From Rhabditophanes sp. KR3021 (Eukaryota; Nematoda; Chromadorea; Rhabditida; Alloionematidae): a stretch of DNA of 64,000 nt. Every line of letters begins with the position of its first letter. Positions within the stretch are counted from its first letter, which is position 1. Shown here piece by piece: positions 47,101 to 57,367 of the stretch. The notes under the pieces are model-generated. The model made no database searches, had not been told where the DNA came from, and saw only the letters and a list, made by a program, of their open reading frames with translations. Where the stretch lies: assembly GCA_963281155.1 (NCBI GenBank), contig CAUJLY010000003.1, positions 124,001-188,000 of the forward strand. The letters run 5' to 3'. The position numbers were made by a program, and so were the translations under genes.

Positions 47101-47940
47101 CCATAGTTGTGAAGCCTTTGAATGGCCCAGAAACTACAAACCCAGCCCCGTTTGTTTCGCCGAAAAAGATGTCTGAGAAGATGATTGAGTCGGCAGGAGT
47201 TGGCAAACCGGACTCGAGTGTGGAATCCCAATACGGCAGTGCTACGGTTGGGTCAATTTGTCTGAGGGCTATTTCGTATCTCTTTAAAAATTCCCGATGC
47301 CATGGTCTGGAAATAAATTAGTAGACAGAAAGAGGCAACCTACAAGAAAGCGGGTCCACTATGGGCCGAACCTGAGGTTGCCTGAAATGTTCAAATAAAA
47401 AATATCTTATTCGCTACTAATTCCATAAAAACATTTGATCAAGCAACAAATAAGTAGATAAAAACAACTTATTTGGTAACTTACAAATTGACTGTGCAAT
47501 CTAGCGAAGTTACCAATCTCGCCATTAGCCTTCAATTTCTGAACAGCAAAATGGTACCGTTGCCTTTCTTCATTCGACATCATTCTCAATTCCTTTCTGA
47601 GAGCCTTTTTTAAAGTTTGTCCATTGGAAAGGGAACAAGCATTAGAGCCCGGAGAACCATTGCCACCCATAAATCCACACAAGCAACCCAAATCCATGCA
47701 TTGCCCAGCTGTCCTAGCAATCGGCGCCAACTCGGCAGCCATAGGCATCGGAGGCATTCCAGGCAAAGCAGGAGGCAACGCCATCTTAGCAGTAACCTGA
47801 GGAGCAGCCCTCGACCCACTATCCCATTTCTTAATTTGATTGCACAAAATCTTCAAAGCAGGTGTAGGTGCTGATGAGCAATCTTGCGCAGCGTCAATAT
47901 AATTTAATAAAAATAAACTAAATACAACCAATAAACGCAT
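44177..47940 (-). CDS. Secreted tyrosinase with four C-terminal ShKT domains
   Basis: Type 3 copper oxidase expected to act on phenols in cuticle or matrix hardening. Ten exons (47485-47940, 47344-47381, 46975-47306, 45670-45738, 45442-45625, 45221-45399, 45007-45176, 44787-44964, 44504-44747, 44177-44459) keep phase throughout and give 710 residues. Signal peptide [17 protein letters not shown]. CuA histidines fall in RYHFAVQKL and [14 protein letters not shown], CuB in [14 protein letters not shown] and [14 protein letters not shown]. Then come [19 protein letters not shown], a Cys-rich stretch and four six-cysteine ShKT domains, each with the WxxxGEC or WxxxGxC core. ShKT is a structural fold name here and implies no toxicity. 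The third intron (45739-46974) is 1236 nt and contains a nested plus-strand gene. Confidence 0.92.
45818..46865 (+). CDS. Nested gene in a tyrosinase intron; GIY-YIG-like core
   Basis: The region looks frameshifted, but every frame change is explained by a short GT-AG intron. Exons 45818-45844, 45925-46179, 46215-46323, 46356-46540, 46606-46744 and 46786-46865 total 795 nt and keep phase, giving 264 residues; introns are 80, 35, 32, 65 and 41 nt. It starts MDDQDQLEL and ends IDKHTT, with AATAAA at 46897. Residues about 160-240 read AIYVLLDIP, then FIKAIFYCG, then [20 protein letters not shown], which follows the GIY-YIG nuclease layout of LEM-3/ANKLE1 (YLLLDP, FIRAIFYVGKG, GVVSLHCFQ...AYTREA). 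The Gly-Lys-Gly and the usual basic loop are not evident, so activity is doubtful. The N-terminal 150 residues are unrecognised. Family call is tentative; gene structure is moderately supported. Confidence 0.5.
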
Positions 47941-48259
47941 TTTTGATATGGTTAGGTAATGAATCTTTTCATAAATATCTATTTCACTTATATAAATTCT
48001 ACTTTGCTAAAGGGTGTATGTACCGTTCTGATTCAAGGTTAGTAACCTTTTTTGTTGCAGGCAACTTTCTTTGATTGATATGTTGTTTAATTAATTAGAC
48101 ACATAATTGGCTTTGTTTGTCGAATGATATCATTATTAGTTGGTGTTTCAATGACTTGCTCTTCGGGTTGATTGCTCCGCCTTTTGGAAGAAATTCAATG
48201 TGAGACATTTTGGATGGAGGCTTTGTTCCATTGGTTTGAATTAGGTAACACTATTCTTT
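47941..48259. other. Intergenic spacer between divergent tyrosinase and ECHDC3 genes
   Basis: About 320 bp, must hold both promoters. Contains an acceptor-like ttttttgttgcag near 48048-48060 and another (gtttgaattag) 16 bp before the ECHDC3 ATG. No other feature seen. Confidence 0.45.
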
Positions 48260-49285
48260 ATGAAGATGTCTTTTTCGAGATTAATCCTAAGCAAGAGCTT
48301 CTTACACCCAAGGGTTAATTTAATTACACGTCCACTTTCATCTGCTGCCCCAGATGACATCAAAACCGACGACTTAGTTAGAGAAATCTACCATGGAAAT
48401 TCAACTGTTAGACTGGTTATGAACTCAACAAAAGACCGGAATGCTTTGTCACTAAAGATGCTTAATTTATTGTATGATGAACTATTCTACATCAACAAGA
48501 TCAAGAAAGTCCGTTCCGTCATCATTGCAGGTATGTATTGTATTCAGCTTTAAACCTAAACTTAAATATTTAATGTTCTTTGCTTCAGGAAACGGTCCAG
48601 CTTTTTCGGCCGGCCATAATTTAAAAGAATTGGTGACTGAGAAAGGGATCGATCACCACAAAGAAGTGTTCGCTAGATGTACTCAATTGATGACCTTGAT
48701 TCAATCCATGCAAGTTCCAATCATCGCGGAAGTTGATGGAGTTGCAGCTGCTGCAGGACTTCAATTGGCTTTATCTGCTGATATGTAAGTTTAGTGATTG
48801 AAGTGCCTCTAAGATCCTTTTCTAGTCTAATTGCCTCAGACAAGTCAACTTTTTCCGTTCCAGGCATCAAAGCAGGTCTCTTTTGCCACACTCCCGGAGT
48901 AGCTCTATTGAGGAATGTTCCACACAAAATAGGAATGGGGATGCTGTTGACTGGAAAGGCAATTAATGCCGAGGAAGCTTTAAGAGCTGGAATGGTGACC
49001 AAGATCACCACTAGTGAACAAGTTAAGTTTGAAGCTTTGGAATATGCTGAAGCCATCAACCAACACTCGAAGACAGTCGTTGCTTTAGGAAAAACATTCG
49101 CCCATGCTCAAATCGGATTAAAGCAAAGCGATGCTTACAGATACGCGGAATCTGTAATGGTTGAAAATTTGAAGTTGCAAGACACCCAAGAAGGTCTTCA
49201 AGCTTTCGTTGAGAAAAGAGACCCAATCTACACACATAATGGGCTTAAAATGGGAGAAGTTGAAGAAGTAGAAGAAAATAAATAA
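48260..49285 (+). CDS. ECHDC3: Enoyl-CoA hydratase domain-containing protein 3-like
   Basis: Crotonase-fold protein, predicted mitochondrial. Exons 48260-48530, 48589-48784 and 48826-49285 join in phases 1 and 2 to 308 residues. A basic, Ser/Arg-rich leader (MSFSRLILSKSFLHPRVN) suggests mitochondrial import. The fold is clear: RNALSLKMLNLLYDEL, oxyanion-hole segment GNGPAFSAGHNLKEL, AEVDGVAAAAGLQLALSADI and GLFCHTPGVALLRNVP. The GHDLKEL/TPGVAL combination is characteristic of ECHDC3 rather than the classic hydratase, and the substrate of this group is not settled. Tail to tail with syntaxin-16, 98 bp apart. Confidence 0.9.
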
Positions 49286-49383
49286 TCTTTGACTACAAAA
49301 TGAATGAAGTTTGATTATTAAACGTTTATTTAAATTAGTTGTTGTTAGTTAGATGGAATAAAATGAATGGACCCATATTTATT

Positions 49384-50397
49384 TCAAGTCTTCGTAAATA
49401 TAATTAAAAGCAATAATACTATGACAATAATGGCTAAAATAACAATAATTTTCATTTTCTGATTCTTCTTTTGATAATTACTTGCCTTTCGAAGTTGATC
49501 TAATCCAGATTTGACGTGAATGCTTGCATTTTCAACGTTGTAATCTATGCGGTCTAAGATTGTGCCTTGATTGAGGACTAATTCTGCTAGATCTTTGAAG
49601 ATGGTATTTAATTCGTAGATGTTCTTGGTCACATTTAGGATGGCCTTTTCTCTTTCTTTCGTCATAGTGTCGTTTTCTTTGAGTTCTTGTATTTGTTGGA
49701 TATTTAGCTGTTGGTTGTCCTGGTCAGTGAAAAAGTCTAAATCTGAATGAGAGGCCATTCCATTCGAAGCTTCTAGGAAGAAATTGGAGATGTTATTTGA
49801 TTTGTTGTGGATTTGGTTTAAATATACTTGTTGATTCTTTTTGAATGCACATATTAGGTCGGTTAATGTTTCTGATAATGCCGCCACTACATGTTTCCGC
49901 AGTAAAAGAGTGGTATCAGTGTCTTTGTCTGAAGACTTTTCCAGTAAAGCTATTAACTTGTTAGAATGGCTAAATAGAGAGGAAATTTCGTCAGCGGAAG
50001 CCTTAATTTTGTCTTGATTATGTATTGAAGTGGCATCATCCTTGAATAAGGACTTATTGCCAATGGAATGTTTCTGCAAATCCTTGCAACCTTCTATTCT
50101 TGTTTTGATTCTTGTTAATTCATACTGAATTTCGTCAATCATATTGACCCAGTCAGGTGGCGGGCTTTCATCATAATCTCCTAATTCAAAGTCAGTATCC
50201 TTGAACAACTCAACCCTTTCATCTGCAACAATTTAATTAAAAACAAAACAACATTCAATTAACGTACCACTATAAGAAACAGCATAATCTTCTCTACCTA
50301 AGATACGACTTTTGGCATTGCTTCTTAGCAAAAAGAAAACATCACTCAGGTTTTTATACCCTATTGTACTTGAACTGGAATGAGTGTATATTGCCAT
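49384..50397 (-). CDS. STX16: Syntaxin-16 (Tlg2-like Qa-SNARE)
   Basis: t-SNARE of endosome-to-trans-Golgi traffic. Exons 50268-50397 and 49384-50222 join in phase 1 to 322 residues. The N-terminus (NLSDVFFLLRSNA) matches the Vps45-binding peptide of syntaxin-16 (LTDAFLLLRNNS). PPPDWVNMIDEIQYELTRIK corresponds to the family's [20 protein letters not shown]. The SNARE helix includes IYELNTIFKDLAELVLNQGT and ILDRIDYNVENASIHVKSG with the central glutamine, and one C-terminal anchor follows (IIVILAIIVIVLLLLIIF). Complete by every criterion visible. Confidence 0.95.
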
Positions 50398-50577
50398 TTT
50401 TTAATAAATAATAGTTGTAATCAATCTAGGACGTTGCATTGTAAGGAGGGCTTGGTACAGGCTTTCTTTGACTAATTCTTTTGACGCGACGGTGTATTTT
50501 GAAATTAAACCTTGACAAGTAGTATATCCTGTAATTCTATATTATTACCTGATTAAGAGGTTACTTTTAGCTAAAAA

Positions 50578-51787
50578 ATGTTACGGAAAGCTATGGGAGG
50601 TTCATTGTTAAATTTGTCCAAACTACTAGTCAAACCATCGATGCAAAAAAATGTGCTCTTGTTGGCAAGGAGTGTTGTAAACACAAATTCATTATCAAGT
50701 AGACCTACTCAAACATTTAGTATCACTGATTTGTCTTCAAGCGCCCCAGACATCTCTAAACGAATAGTTAGGAAGAAGAGATATGCCATTGCCGGGCCAA
50801 TTAAAGAAAAGGTTCGGGATTCTTATTATCCAAATTAATTAATAGCCTTTTTAGCCAGATAAACATCCGACAATGAACGCTTACGGAATCGGTGAATCCA
50901 TTGACATAATAAAGCTTCAGAGTGCTCCTAGTTTCCAATCAAAATATCAAATTTCGTACGTTGATCCAGATTTTCCAGACGTCCTTCATTTGTCTGCGAA
51001 GAAAGATTTAAGTGGCGGTGATTTAGCTTTGAAAGAATTTTTTGTTTTTACGGATGGAGTAGTAGTGTTTTGGAATATGTCTGCAGAAGATATGGAATCA
51101 ACATTAGCTCATGTAAAAGTTTACACTGACAACCAATATGATGCGAAGGTAGTTGAAGATGAAAAGGAAAATATGGGAGTCGCTTTTGATGGAGAGATTA
51201 CAGAAACTAAAATTAATAGCGACGATGAGATTGTATTTAGCAAAAATGTAACTGAGAATATGAACGAAGCCAGTTCCATTTTAGAAAGATATGCTTTTAG
51301 TCAAGCCGTGGCTGCTAGTGTGAAGATCGGTATTTGGGAAAATCACTTGGCTAGTTTCGCAGAACCTCTCCAAAAGACTTCCAAAGGTTTGGCTAGAGGA
51401 AAAGTGTTGTGGAAACGGGATGATACTGTAAAGATGGCTGGTGAATTCGCCGTACTTAGACATTCATTGAACTTGAAAACAAATTTGCTGGACACTGATT
51501 TTTACTGGGACAGAACAGAACTTCAAACTCACTACAATAAGATGCTAAAATACTTCTCAGTGGACTATCGCATCAGAACCCTAAACGGCAGATTGACCTA
51601 TTGCGAGGACTTGACTAAACTTATTGACAATCTCCAACAACACAGACATGCCTCAAACCTAGAATGGATGATTATTATTTTGATTGTTATTGAAGTTTTC
51701 TTTGATGCATGGCACTTTTATAAGGAGCCAGCTGTTAATATTACTATTGTTAATGATTCAGAGGGCAAAATTAAAGCTGTTGTTTAA
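50578..51787 (+). CDS. RMND1: RMND1-like mitochondrial protein (DUF155)
   Basis: Inner-membrane protein needed for mitochondrial translation in animals; the yeast relatives are the sporulation Rmd1/Rmd8 group. Exons 50578-50811 and 50855-51787 join in phase 0 across a 43-nt intron to 388 residues. A long mitochondrial presequence (MLRKAMGGSLLNLSKLLVK) is followed by the DUF155 core: FFVFTDGVVVFWNMSAEDM, LERYAFSQAVAASVKIGIWE, LRHSLNLKTNLLDTDFYWDR and LEWMIIILIVIEVFFDAW, the C-terminal membrane anchor. All align with human RMND1 landmarks (FFFREGAAVFWN, FALRHRINLSSDFL, LEWMIVILITIEVMF). A 3' acceptor (gttacttttag) lies 6 bp before the ATG. Confidence 0.94.
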
Positions 51788-51850
51788 AGTTAAATAAAGA
51801 AGTTTGCATAAAATTTTTTATTGTTTCCTTGCATTTATTATTATTTATGA

Positions 51851-52988
51851 TTATTTATGAGTTTTCAAGATATCCAAACTGAGAGATATGATTTGGAGAT
51901 ATTTTAAGGTCTCGTCAGGCTGGATACGACTTGGCTTTTCCCCCAATTTTTGAGAAGCTTGTTGAAGAGTAAGAGTTACAGCCTCCAAAGCATCCCGTGT
52001 CACTTGATCCAAACTAGACGTGCTTTCTAATTTCGGCTTTTTTGCACCTACCGCAGGTTTTGGTTTGGTCTCGGTGGATGCGGAGATATTGTTTGGTTTA
52101 CTCCCAGATTCCATAACTTTACAAGCAACGCAGTGAATCTCCATAGTTTTAGGGGCTCTCATCAGCACTCCATTACAAATTTGACAGACAGAATCCAACA
52201 GAGTATGCCCACAAAGCATTTTATCACCCAAAGCAGTAGAGATCTTGTCTGATAATGATTGTTCTTTGACATGTTTCCCATCCTTTGCTAAATGGACTGG
52301 GGGTTTACCACTTGGAGCCGTCAGATGCTCCTCTTGTATCCCACCAATTAACTCCTCGTTACTACCATTAGAAACATGGCAGGAAACACATTCTTTGGTC
52401 AAGTTCCTGGGATGGTCCATCAAAATTCCATTACAGACCTCACAAAACTCATTCAACATCCGATATCCTTTACACATTAAGTCTCCCATCATCTGCGACA
52501 CTTTATCGGAATCACTCTCATCAGTAGGAACAAACGTAACATCTTCATAAGATGAGGCTTCACTTTCAGTACCATCCACGACTGGCTGTACGGATGGAGC
52601 GTTTTTTAGAATGATGGCACACGCAACACAACCAACCCGATCTTCCTTGTCACTTAGAAGAGGACTGTTGCATTCAGTACAAACGGAGTCGAGCATTTTG
52701 TACCCCGTACAAAGGCATTTGCCGATCACTTCGATGATCTCATTTTCGAATTCCCGCGCTTTTGAATGTTGCGCTGATAGAGTTTTTTCCGCCATATCAC
52801 TTTCGCCATTTAGAGGTACTTCGCCAATGATATTAGACACAAATACATCTTCAAAATGTGTTTGTGATCCACTTTTGTCCGCCTAACAACGAAATTATAT
52901 CATCAGAAATTTAAAAACTTACAATGACTTTCATTTCACCTTTCTTAACATCGTCATCCTCCTGTTTCTTGAATCCTTTGTGTCCCAT
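51851..52988 (-). CDS. ZNRD2/SSSCA1-like protein with three zinc ribbons
   Basis: Homologue of the autoantigen p27 (ZNRD2). Exons 52923-52988 and 51851-52882 join in phase 0 to 365 residues. Three CxxC...CxxC ribbons of about 44 residues occur at roughly 71-114, 149-192 and 234-278: CTGYKMLDSVCTECNSPLL, CKGYRMLNEFCEVCNGILM and CGHTLLDSVCQICNGVLM, each closed by CVAC or CVSC. Human p27 (199 residues) has one such unit (LRGYRMLGETCADCGTILL). The C-terminal helical segment (RDALEAVTLTLQQASQKLGE) also matches p27. Molecular function of the family is poorly defined. Tail to tail with RMND1, 63 bp apart. Confidence 0.85.
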
Positions 52989-53570
52989 GTTCCTTAACTC
53001 GAATATAGCGTCGAATCGAAATAAGTATAAGAAAGTACTTTAATTGTAATCACTTGTTTGGCGACATCCCACCACATCTTTTGCCGACCGCACCTCCATT
53101 TATTGGGTAGACAGGTTTGGATAAAGTTTTACTATTCAAAAGTATTTAAATTAATCGCGTTCATTTTAGTCAAAATTAATTGTAGCAGCAAGGTTAAAAG
53201 TGGCATATTTGATTAATTGATACTTTTAAATCTTTTAATTTGATTGAATTTATTTTTTGCATCCATTTATGGACTTTCATTCATGGCAAATCAATTTAAA
53301 TTTGTGTTTATGCCTTATTTGTTATTTTAAAATGGTCCGAAACTGCTTTCGATCTTTCAGAGTACGCTTTTTTGTTGGAGACGAACTTTTTACTTATAAT
53401 CTAATCTCTTAATACCATTTGGTCGGCTTTTATCATCTGATTCTCGCCACGACATCACAATTGGTGCATCGCCATTTCGTGATTAATATCAGCATTCGAA
53501 TTAAATTAAACTTTGACCAATTTATATTTATTCATTTTTCTTTTTTTATAGGTATTATAATCGCTTAATA
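52989..53570. other. Divergent promoter region of ZNRD2-like and NOLC1 genes
   Basis: About 580 bp, AT-rich. Ends in an acceptor (ctttttttatag) 20 bp before the NOLC1 ATG. The frame upstream of that ATG is open back to the acceptor, so an unrecognised coding exon could be spliced on, but I found no LisH-like exon here. Confidence 0.45.
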
Positions 53571-56500
53571 ATGGCTTTAAAGAATTCTAAAAGCAAAAAG
53601 CCTATTGCCTCATCTTCCAGTTCTGAGGATTCGGAGGATGAAACACCTGTAGTTAAGAAGGTACTTGCAAAACCTACTCCAAAATCCACACCTTTACCCA
53701 AGAAACCAGTTGATTCTTCCTCTGAAGATTCAGATGATGAGGAAAAGGCCGTAATAAAGAAAGCCGTCCCCACTAAATCCACGCCTAAATCCACACCTGT
53801 TGCCAAGAAGGCTGCTGCATCTTCAAGTTCTGACGATTCAGAACAAGACAAACCTGCCCCCAAGAAGGTTCCAGTTAAAGTCGTGCCTAAAGCAACACCA
53901 ATCGCCAAGAAAGCACCTTCATCCAGTTCCGATGATTCAGAGGAACAAAAGCCAGTGGCCAAGAAAGCTGTTCAAACACCAAAGCCCACCCCAACAACCA
54001 AGAAAGCTGCATCTTCAAGCTCAGACGACTCAGAGGAAGAAAAGCCAGTGGCCAAGAAAGTTGTTCAAACTCCAAAAGCCACTCCAACCATTAAGAAAGC
54101 TGCATCTTCAAGCTCAGACGACTCAGAAGATGACAAGCCCGCTCCCAAGAAAATTGTTCCTACTAAAGTCGTTGCCAAAGCCACTCCTGTAGCAAAGAAA
54201 GCACCTGAAACATCCTCTGAAGATTCAGATGATGAAAAGCCTGCTGCAAAGAAAGCCGCCCCCAAACCAACTCCAAAAGCAACTCCCATTGCCAAGAAGC
54301 CAGCTTCCTCAAGCTCAGACGATTCAGAAGATGAGAAGCCTGTACCTAAGAAGGTTCCAGTTAAGGCCGTACCAGCCAAGGCCACTCCAGTCTCCAAGAA
54401 AGAAGCATCATCGAGTTCGGACGATTCTGAGGAAGAGTCGAAGCCTGTCGCCAAGAAAGTAGCTCAAGTTACTCCAAAAGCCACTCCTGTAGCAAAGAAA
54501 GCAGCTGAAACATCCTCTGAAGATTCAGATGATGAAAAGCCTGTTGTAAAGAAGGTCCTTGCCAAACCAACTCCAAAAGCAACTCCTGTTGCCAAGAAGC
54601 CAGCTTCCTCAAGCTCAGACGATTCAGAAGATGAGAAGCCTGTACCTAAGAAGGTTCCAGTTAAGGCCGTACCAGCCAAGGCCACTCCAGTCTCCAAGAA
54701 AGAAGCATCATCGAGTTCGGACGATTCTGAGGAAGAGTCGAAGCCCGTCGCCAAGAAAGTAGCTCAAGTTACTCCAAAAGCCACTCCTGTAGCAAAGAAA
54801 GCTGCATCTTCTTCCGATGATTCAGATGACGAGCCTGTTGCGAAAAAAGCTGCCCCCGCCAAGGCTGTTGCCAAAGCCACTCCTGTAGCAAAGAAAGCAG
54901 CTGATTCGTCTTCCGAAGATTCAGATGATGAAAAGCCAGTTGTAAAGAAGGTCGTCCCCAAACCAACTCCAAAAGCAACTCCTGTTGTAAAGAAGGCTGC
55001 TGCCTCCTCAAGCTCAGACGATTCAGAAGAAGACAAACCTGCCGCCAAGAAGATTACACCAACAGTCAAAGCCACTCCAGTAGCAAAGAAGGCAGCTGAA
55101 TCGTCTTCCGAAGATTCAGATGATGAAAAGCCACCTGCAAAGAAGATCGTTGCCAAAGCTACGCCTGTTGCCAAGAAACCAGCTTCCTCAAGCTCAGACG
55201 ATTCTGAAGATGAGAAGCCTGTGGCTAAGAAGGCTTCACCAGTCAAAGTGGCAGCTGCTGCCAAACCTACACCTGTTACCAAGAAAGCAGCTTCATCAAG
55301 TTCGGACGATTCTGAGGAAGAAACTAAGCCTGTAGTTAAGAAGGCTTCACCAGTCAAAGTCGTTGCCAAACCTACACCTGTTACCAAGAAAGCGGCTTCC
55401 TCAAGTTCAGACGATTCAGAGGAAGAAACTAAGCCTGTAGTTAAGAAGGCTTCACCCGTCAAAGTCGCTCCTGCTAAAGCTACACCTGTTGCGAAGAAAG
55501 CTGCAGCCTCCTCAAGTTCAGACGATTCTGAAGATGAAAAGCCCGTAGCTAAGAAAGCTCCATCCGTCAAAGTTGTTGCCAAACCTACTCCAGTTGCGAA
55601 GAAAGCTGCAGCCTCCTCAAGTTCAGACGATTCAGAAGATGAAAAGCCTGTAGCTAAGAAGGTTTCACCCGCCAAAGTTGTTCCTGCTAAAGCTACTCCA
55701 GTCACCAAGAAAGCAGCTTCATCGAGTTCGGACGACTCAGAAGATGAAAAGCCTGCACCTAAGAAGGCTTCACCAGTCAAAGTCGCTCCTGCTAAAGCTA
55801 CACCTGTTGCCAAGAAAGCTGCAGCCTCCTCAAGCTCAGACGATTCTGAAGATGAAAAGCCTGCACCTAAGAAGGCTTCACCCGTCAAAGTCGTTGCCAA
55901 ACCTACTCCAGCCACCAAGAAAGCTGCAGCCTCCTCAAGTTCGGACGATTCTGAGGAAGAAACTAAGCCTGTAGCTAAGAAAGCAGTACAAACTCCACCC
56001 ACCAAGAAAGCAGCTTCTTCATCCGATGACTCAGACAACGAGCCTACTCCAAAGAAAGCCGTTCCTGCTAAGGCCACCCCTGCTAAATCTACTCCCGTAG
56101 CAAAGAAAGCACCTGAAACATCCTCCGAAGATTCAGATGAGGAAAAGCCAGCTGCAAAGAAGGCCGTTGCTAAATCAACTCCTGTTGCCAAGAAACCAGC
56201 TTCCTCAAGCTCAGACGATTCTGAAGATGAGAAGCCTGTAGCTAAGAAGGTTGCTCCAGCCAAAGTGGTGGCTGCTAAATCAACTCCTGTCGCCAAGAAA
56301 GTTGCAGCCTCCTCTAGTTCGGACGATTCTGAAGATGAAAAGCCTGCACCTAAGAAGGCTTCACCAGTCAAAGTGGTAGCTGCTAAGTCAACTCCTGTCG
56401 CCAAGAAAGTTGCAGCCTCCTCCAGTTCGGACGATTCTGAAGATGAAAAGCCTGTGGCTAAGAAGGTTGTTGCCAAAGCTGTTCCAGTACCTAAGAATGC

Positions 56501-57128
56501 CGTCTCCGCTAAAGCAACTCTAGTAGCTAAGAAGGCAGCCGACTCCTCCTCTGAAGACTCTGACGAAGAAGAGAAACCAGTGGCCAAGAAAGCAGTCCAG
56601 CAAACCCCCGTCAAGAAAGCCGAAACCTCGTCCGAAGATTCAGACCAAGAGCCACCAGCCAAACGTGGCAAACCTGCAGAAACAACTCCAAGAACGAATG
56701 GTAAAGCAAAAAGAGACACCTCGGGGGATGAGCCACCTGCAAAGAAGTCCAAAAAAGTCAAGTCCGGAGACACTTCCTCCGAATCAGAAGACGAACTTAG
56801 CAAGACAGCTGTAAACGGCAATGGAATCGTGCCTCACCCAGGCAAACAAACTCAATCCGAACCACGGAATGGGAACAATAAACGCGAAAGAGTCAACAAC
56901 GAGCCCTTCAAAAGAGTAACCATCGACAAAGCCTCCCTCCCAGCCAAGTTCCGCGACAACTCCTTCAAAGCCGGGTACGACAAGTGGGGGGCCAAAGCTC
57001 ACAACGACTTAATCAAAACACAAGGCAAGGGCTTCCGCCACGAAAAAACAAAGAAGAAGCGTGGCTCCTACGGCGGTGGCCCCATCTCGATGGAAGTGAA
57101 CTCTATCAAATTTGATGACAGCGATTAA
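53571..57128 (+). CDS. NOLC1: Nopp140/NOLC1-like nucleolar phosphoprotein
   Basis: Nucleolar and Cajal-body chaperone of box H/ACA and C/D snoRNPs. Single open exon of 1185 residues, against about 700 in mammals. From residue 10 to about 1060 it alternates acidic serine clusters (ASSSSDDSEDE, ETSSEDSDDE; about 31 of them) with Lys/Pro/Ala linkers (KPVAKKASPVKV, KATPVAKKA), the Nopp140 design in which clusters are casein-kinase-2 substrates. The C-terminal SRP40 domain is intact: NNEPFKRVTIDKASLPAKFR, FKAGYDKWGAKAHNDLIKTQ, GKGFRHEKTKKKRGSYGGG. The usual N-terminal LisH motif is missing from this exon. A near-exact internal duplication shows the array is still changing. Confidence 0.93.
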   Translation: MALKNSKSKKPIASSSSSEDSEDETPVVKKVLAKPTPKSTPLPKKPVDSSSEDSDDEEKAVIKKAVPTKSTPKSTPVAKKAAASSSSDDSEQDKPAPKKVPVKVVPKATPIAKKAPSSSSDDSEEQKPVAKKAVQTPKPTPTTKKAASSSSDDSEEEKPVAKKVVQTPKATPTIKKAASSSSDDSEDDKPAPKKIVPTKVVAKATPVAKKAPETSSEDSDDEKPAAKKAAPKPTPKATPIAKKPASSSSDDSEDEKPVPKKVPVKAVPAKATPVSKKEASSSSDDSEEESKPVAKKVAQVTPKATPVAKKAAETSSEDSDDEKPVVKKVLAKPTPKATPVAKKPASSSSDDSEDEKPVPKKVPVKAVPAKATPVSKKEASSSSDDSEEESKPVAKKVAQVTPKATPVAKKAASSSDDSDDEPVAKKAAPAKAVAKATPVAKKAADSSSEDSDDEKPVVKKVVPKPTPKATPVVKKAAASSSSDDSEEDKPAAKKITPTVKATPVAKKAAESSSEDSDDEKPPAKKIVAKATPVAKKPASSSSDDSEDEKPVAKKASPVKVAAAAKPTPVTKKAASSSSDDSEEETKPVVKKASPVKVVAKPTPVTKKAASSSSDDSEEETKPVVKKASPVKVAPAKATPVAKKAAASSSSDDSEDEKPVAKKAPSVKVVAKPTPVAKKAAASSSSDDSEDEKPVAKKVSPAKVVPAKATPVTKKAASSSSDDSEDEKPAPKKASPVKVAPAKATPVAKKAAASSSSDDSEDEKPAPKKASPVKVVAKPTPATKKAAASSSSDDSEEETKPVAKKAVQTPPTKKAASSSDDSDNEPTPKKAVPAKATPAKSTPVAKKAPETSSEDSDEEKPAAKKAVAKSTPVAKKPASSSSDDSEDEKPVAKKVAPAKVVAAKSTPVAKKVAASSSSDDSEDEKPAPKKASPVKVVAAKSTPVAKKVAASSSSDDSEDEKPVAKKVVAKAVPVPKNAVSAKATLVAKKAADSSSEDSDEEEKPVAKKAVQQTPVKKAETSSEDSDQEPPAKRGKPAETTPRTNGKAKRDTSGDEPPAKKSKKVKSGDTSSESEDELSKTAVNGNGIVPHPGKQTQSEPRNGNNKRERVNNEPFKRVTIDKASLPAKFRDNSFKAGYDKWGAKAHNDLIKTQGKGFRHEKTKKKRGSYGGGPISMEVNSIKFDDSD
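54290..54802 (+). repeat. 300-bp-period internal duplication in NOLC1
   Basis: The blocks 54290-54502 and 54590-54802 match base for base except one T/C difference (54446 versus 54746). Flanking sequence at the same 300-bp offset is similar but diverged. This is a recent 100-codon expansion of the repeat array, or ongoing gene conversion. Confidence 0.85.
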
Positions 57129-57367
57129 TTCAACTATCTATTTTAATTACATCTTCTCCTATTATTCTTTTTTTATTGTTAATTGAGCCAATATTTTACT
57201 GTATTGCTTTCATAATTACCTTTTGTTATTGTTTGGTGGATATTTTTATAAGTGTATCTTTTGAAGTTAATTCGTGCGGTTGTGTACAAACTTGGTTTTA
57301 TTGCCATTTTAATATTTGATTACTTTTTTACTTTTAATTGGTTTTAGTAGTTTAGTAAAGAAGAAAC

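Noticed and set aside
54764..56821. 685-codon open frame on the minus strand opposite NOLC1
   Set aside because: The repetitive Ser/Asp/Lys codons of NOLC1 lack stop triplets on the reverse strand; the frame is a periodic shadow (SSSESSELEEA repeats) and ends arbitrarily.
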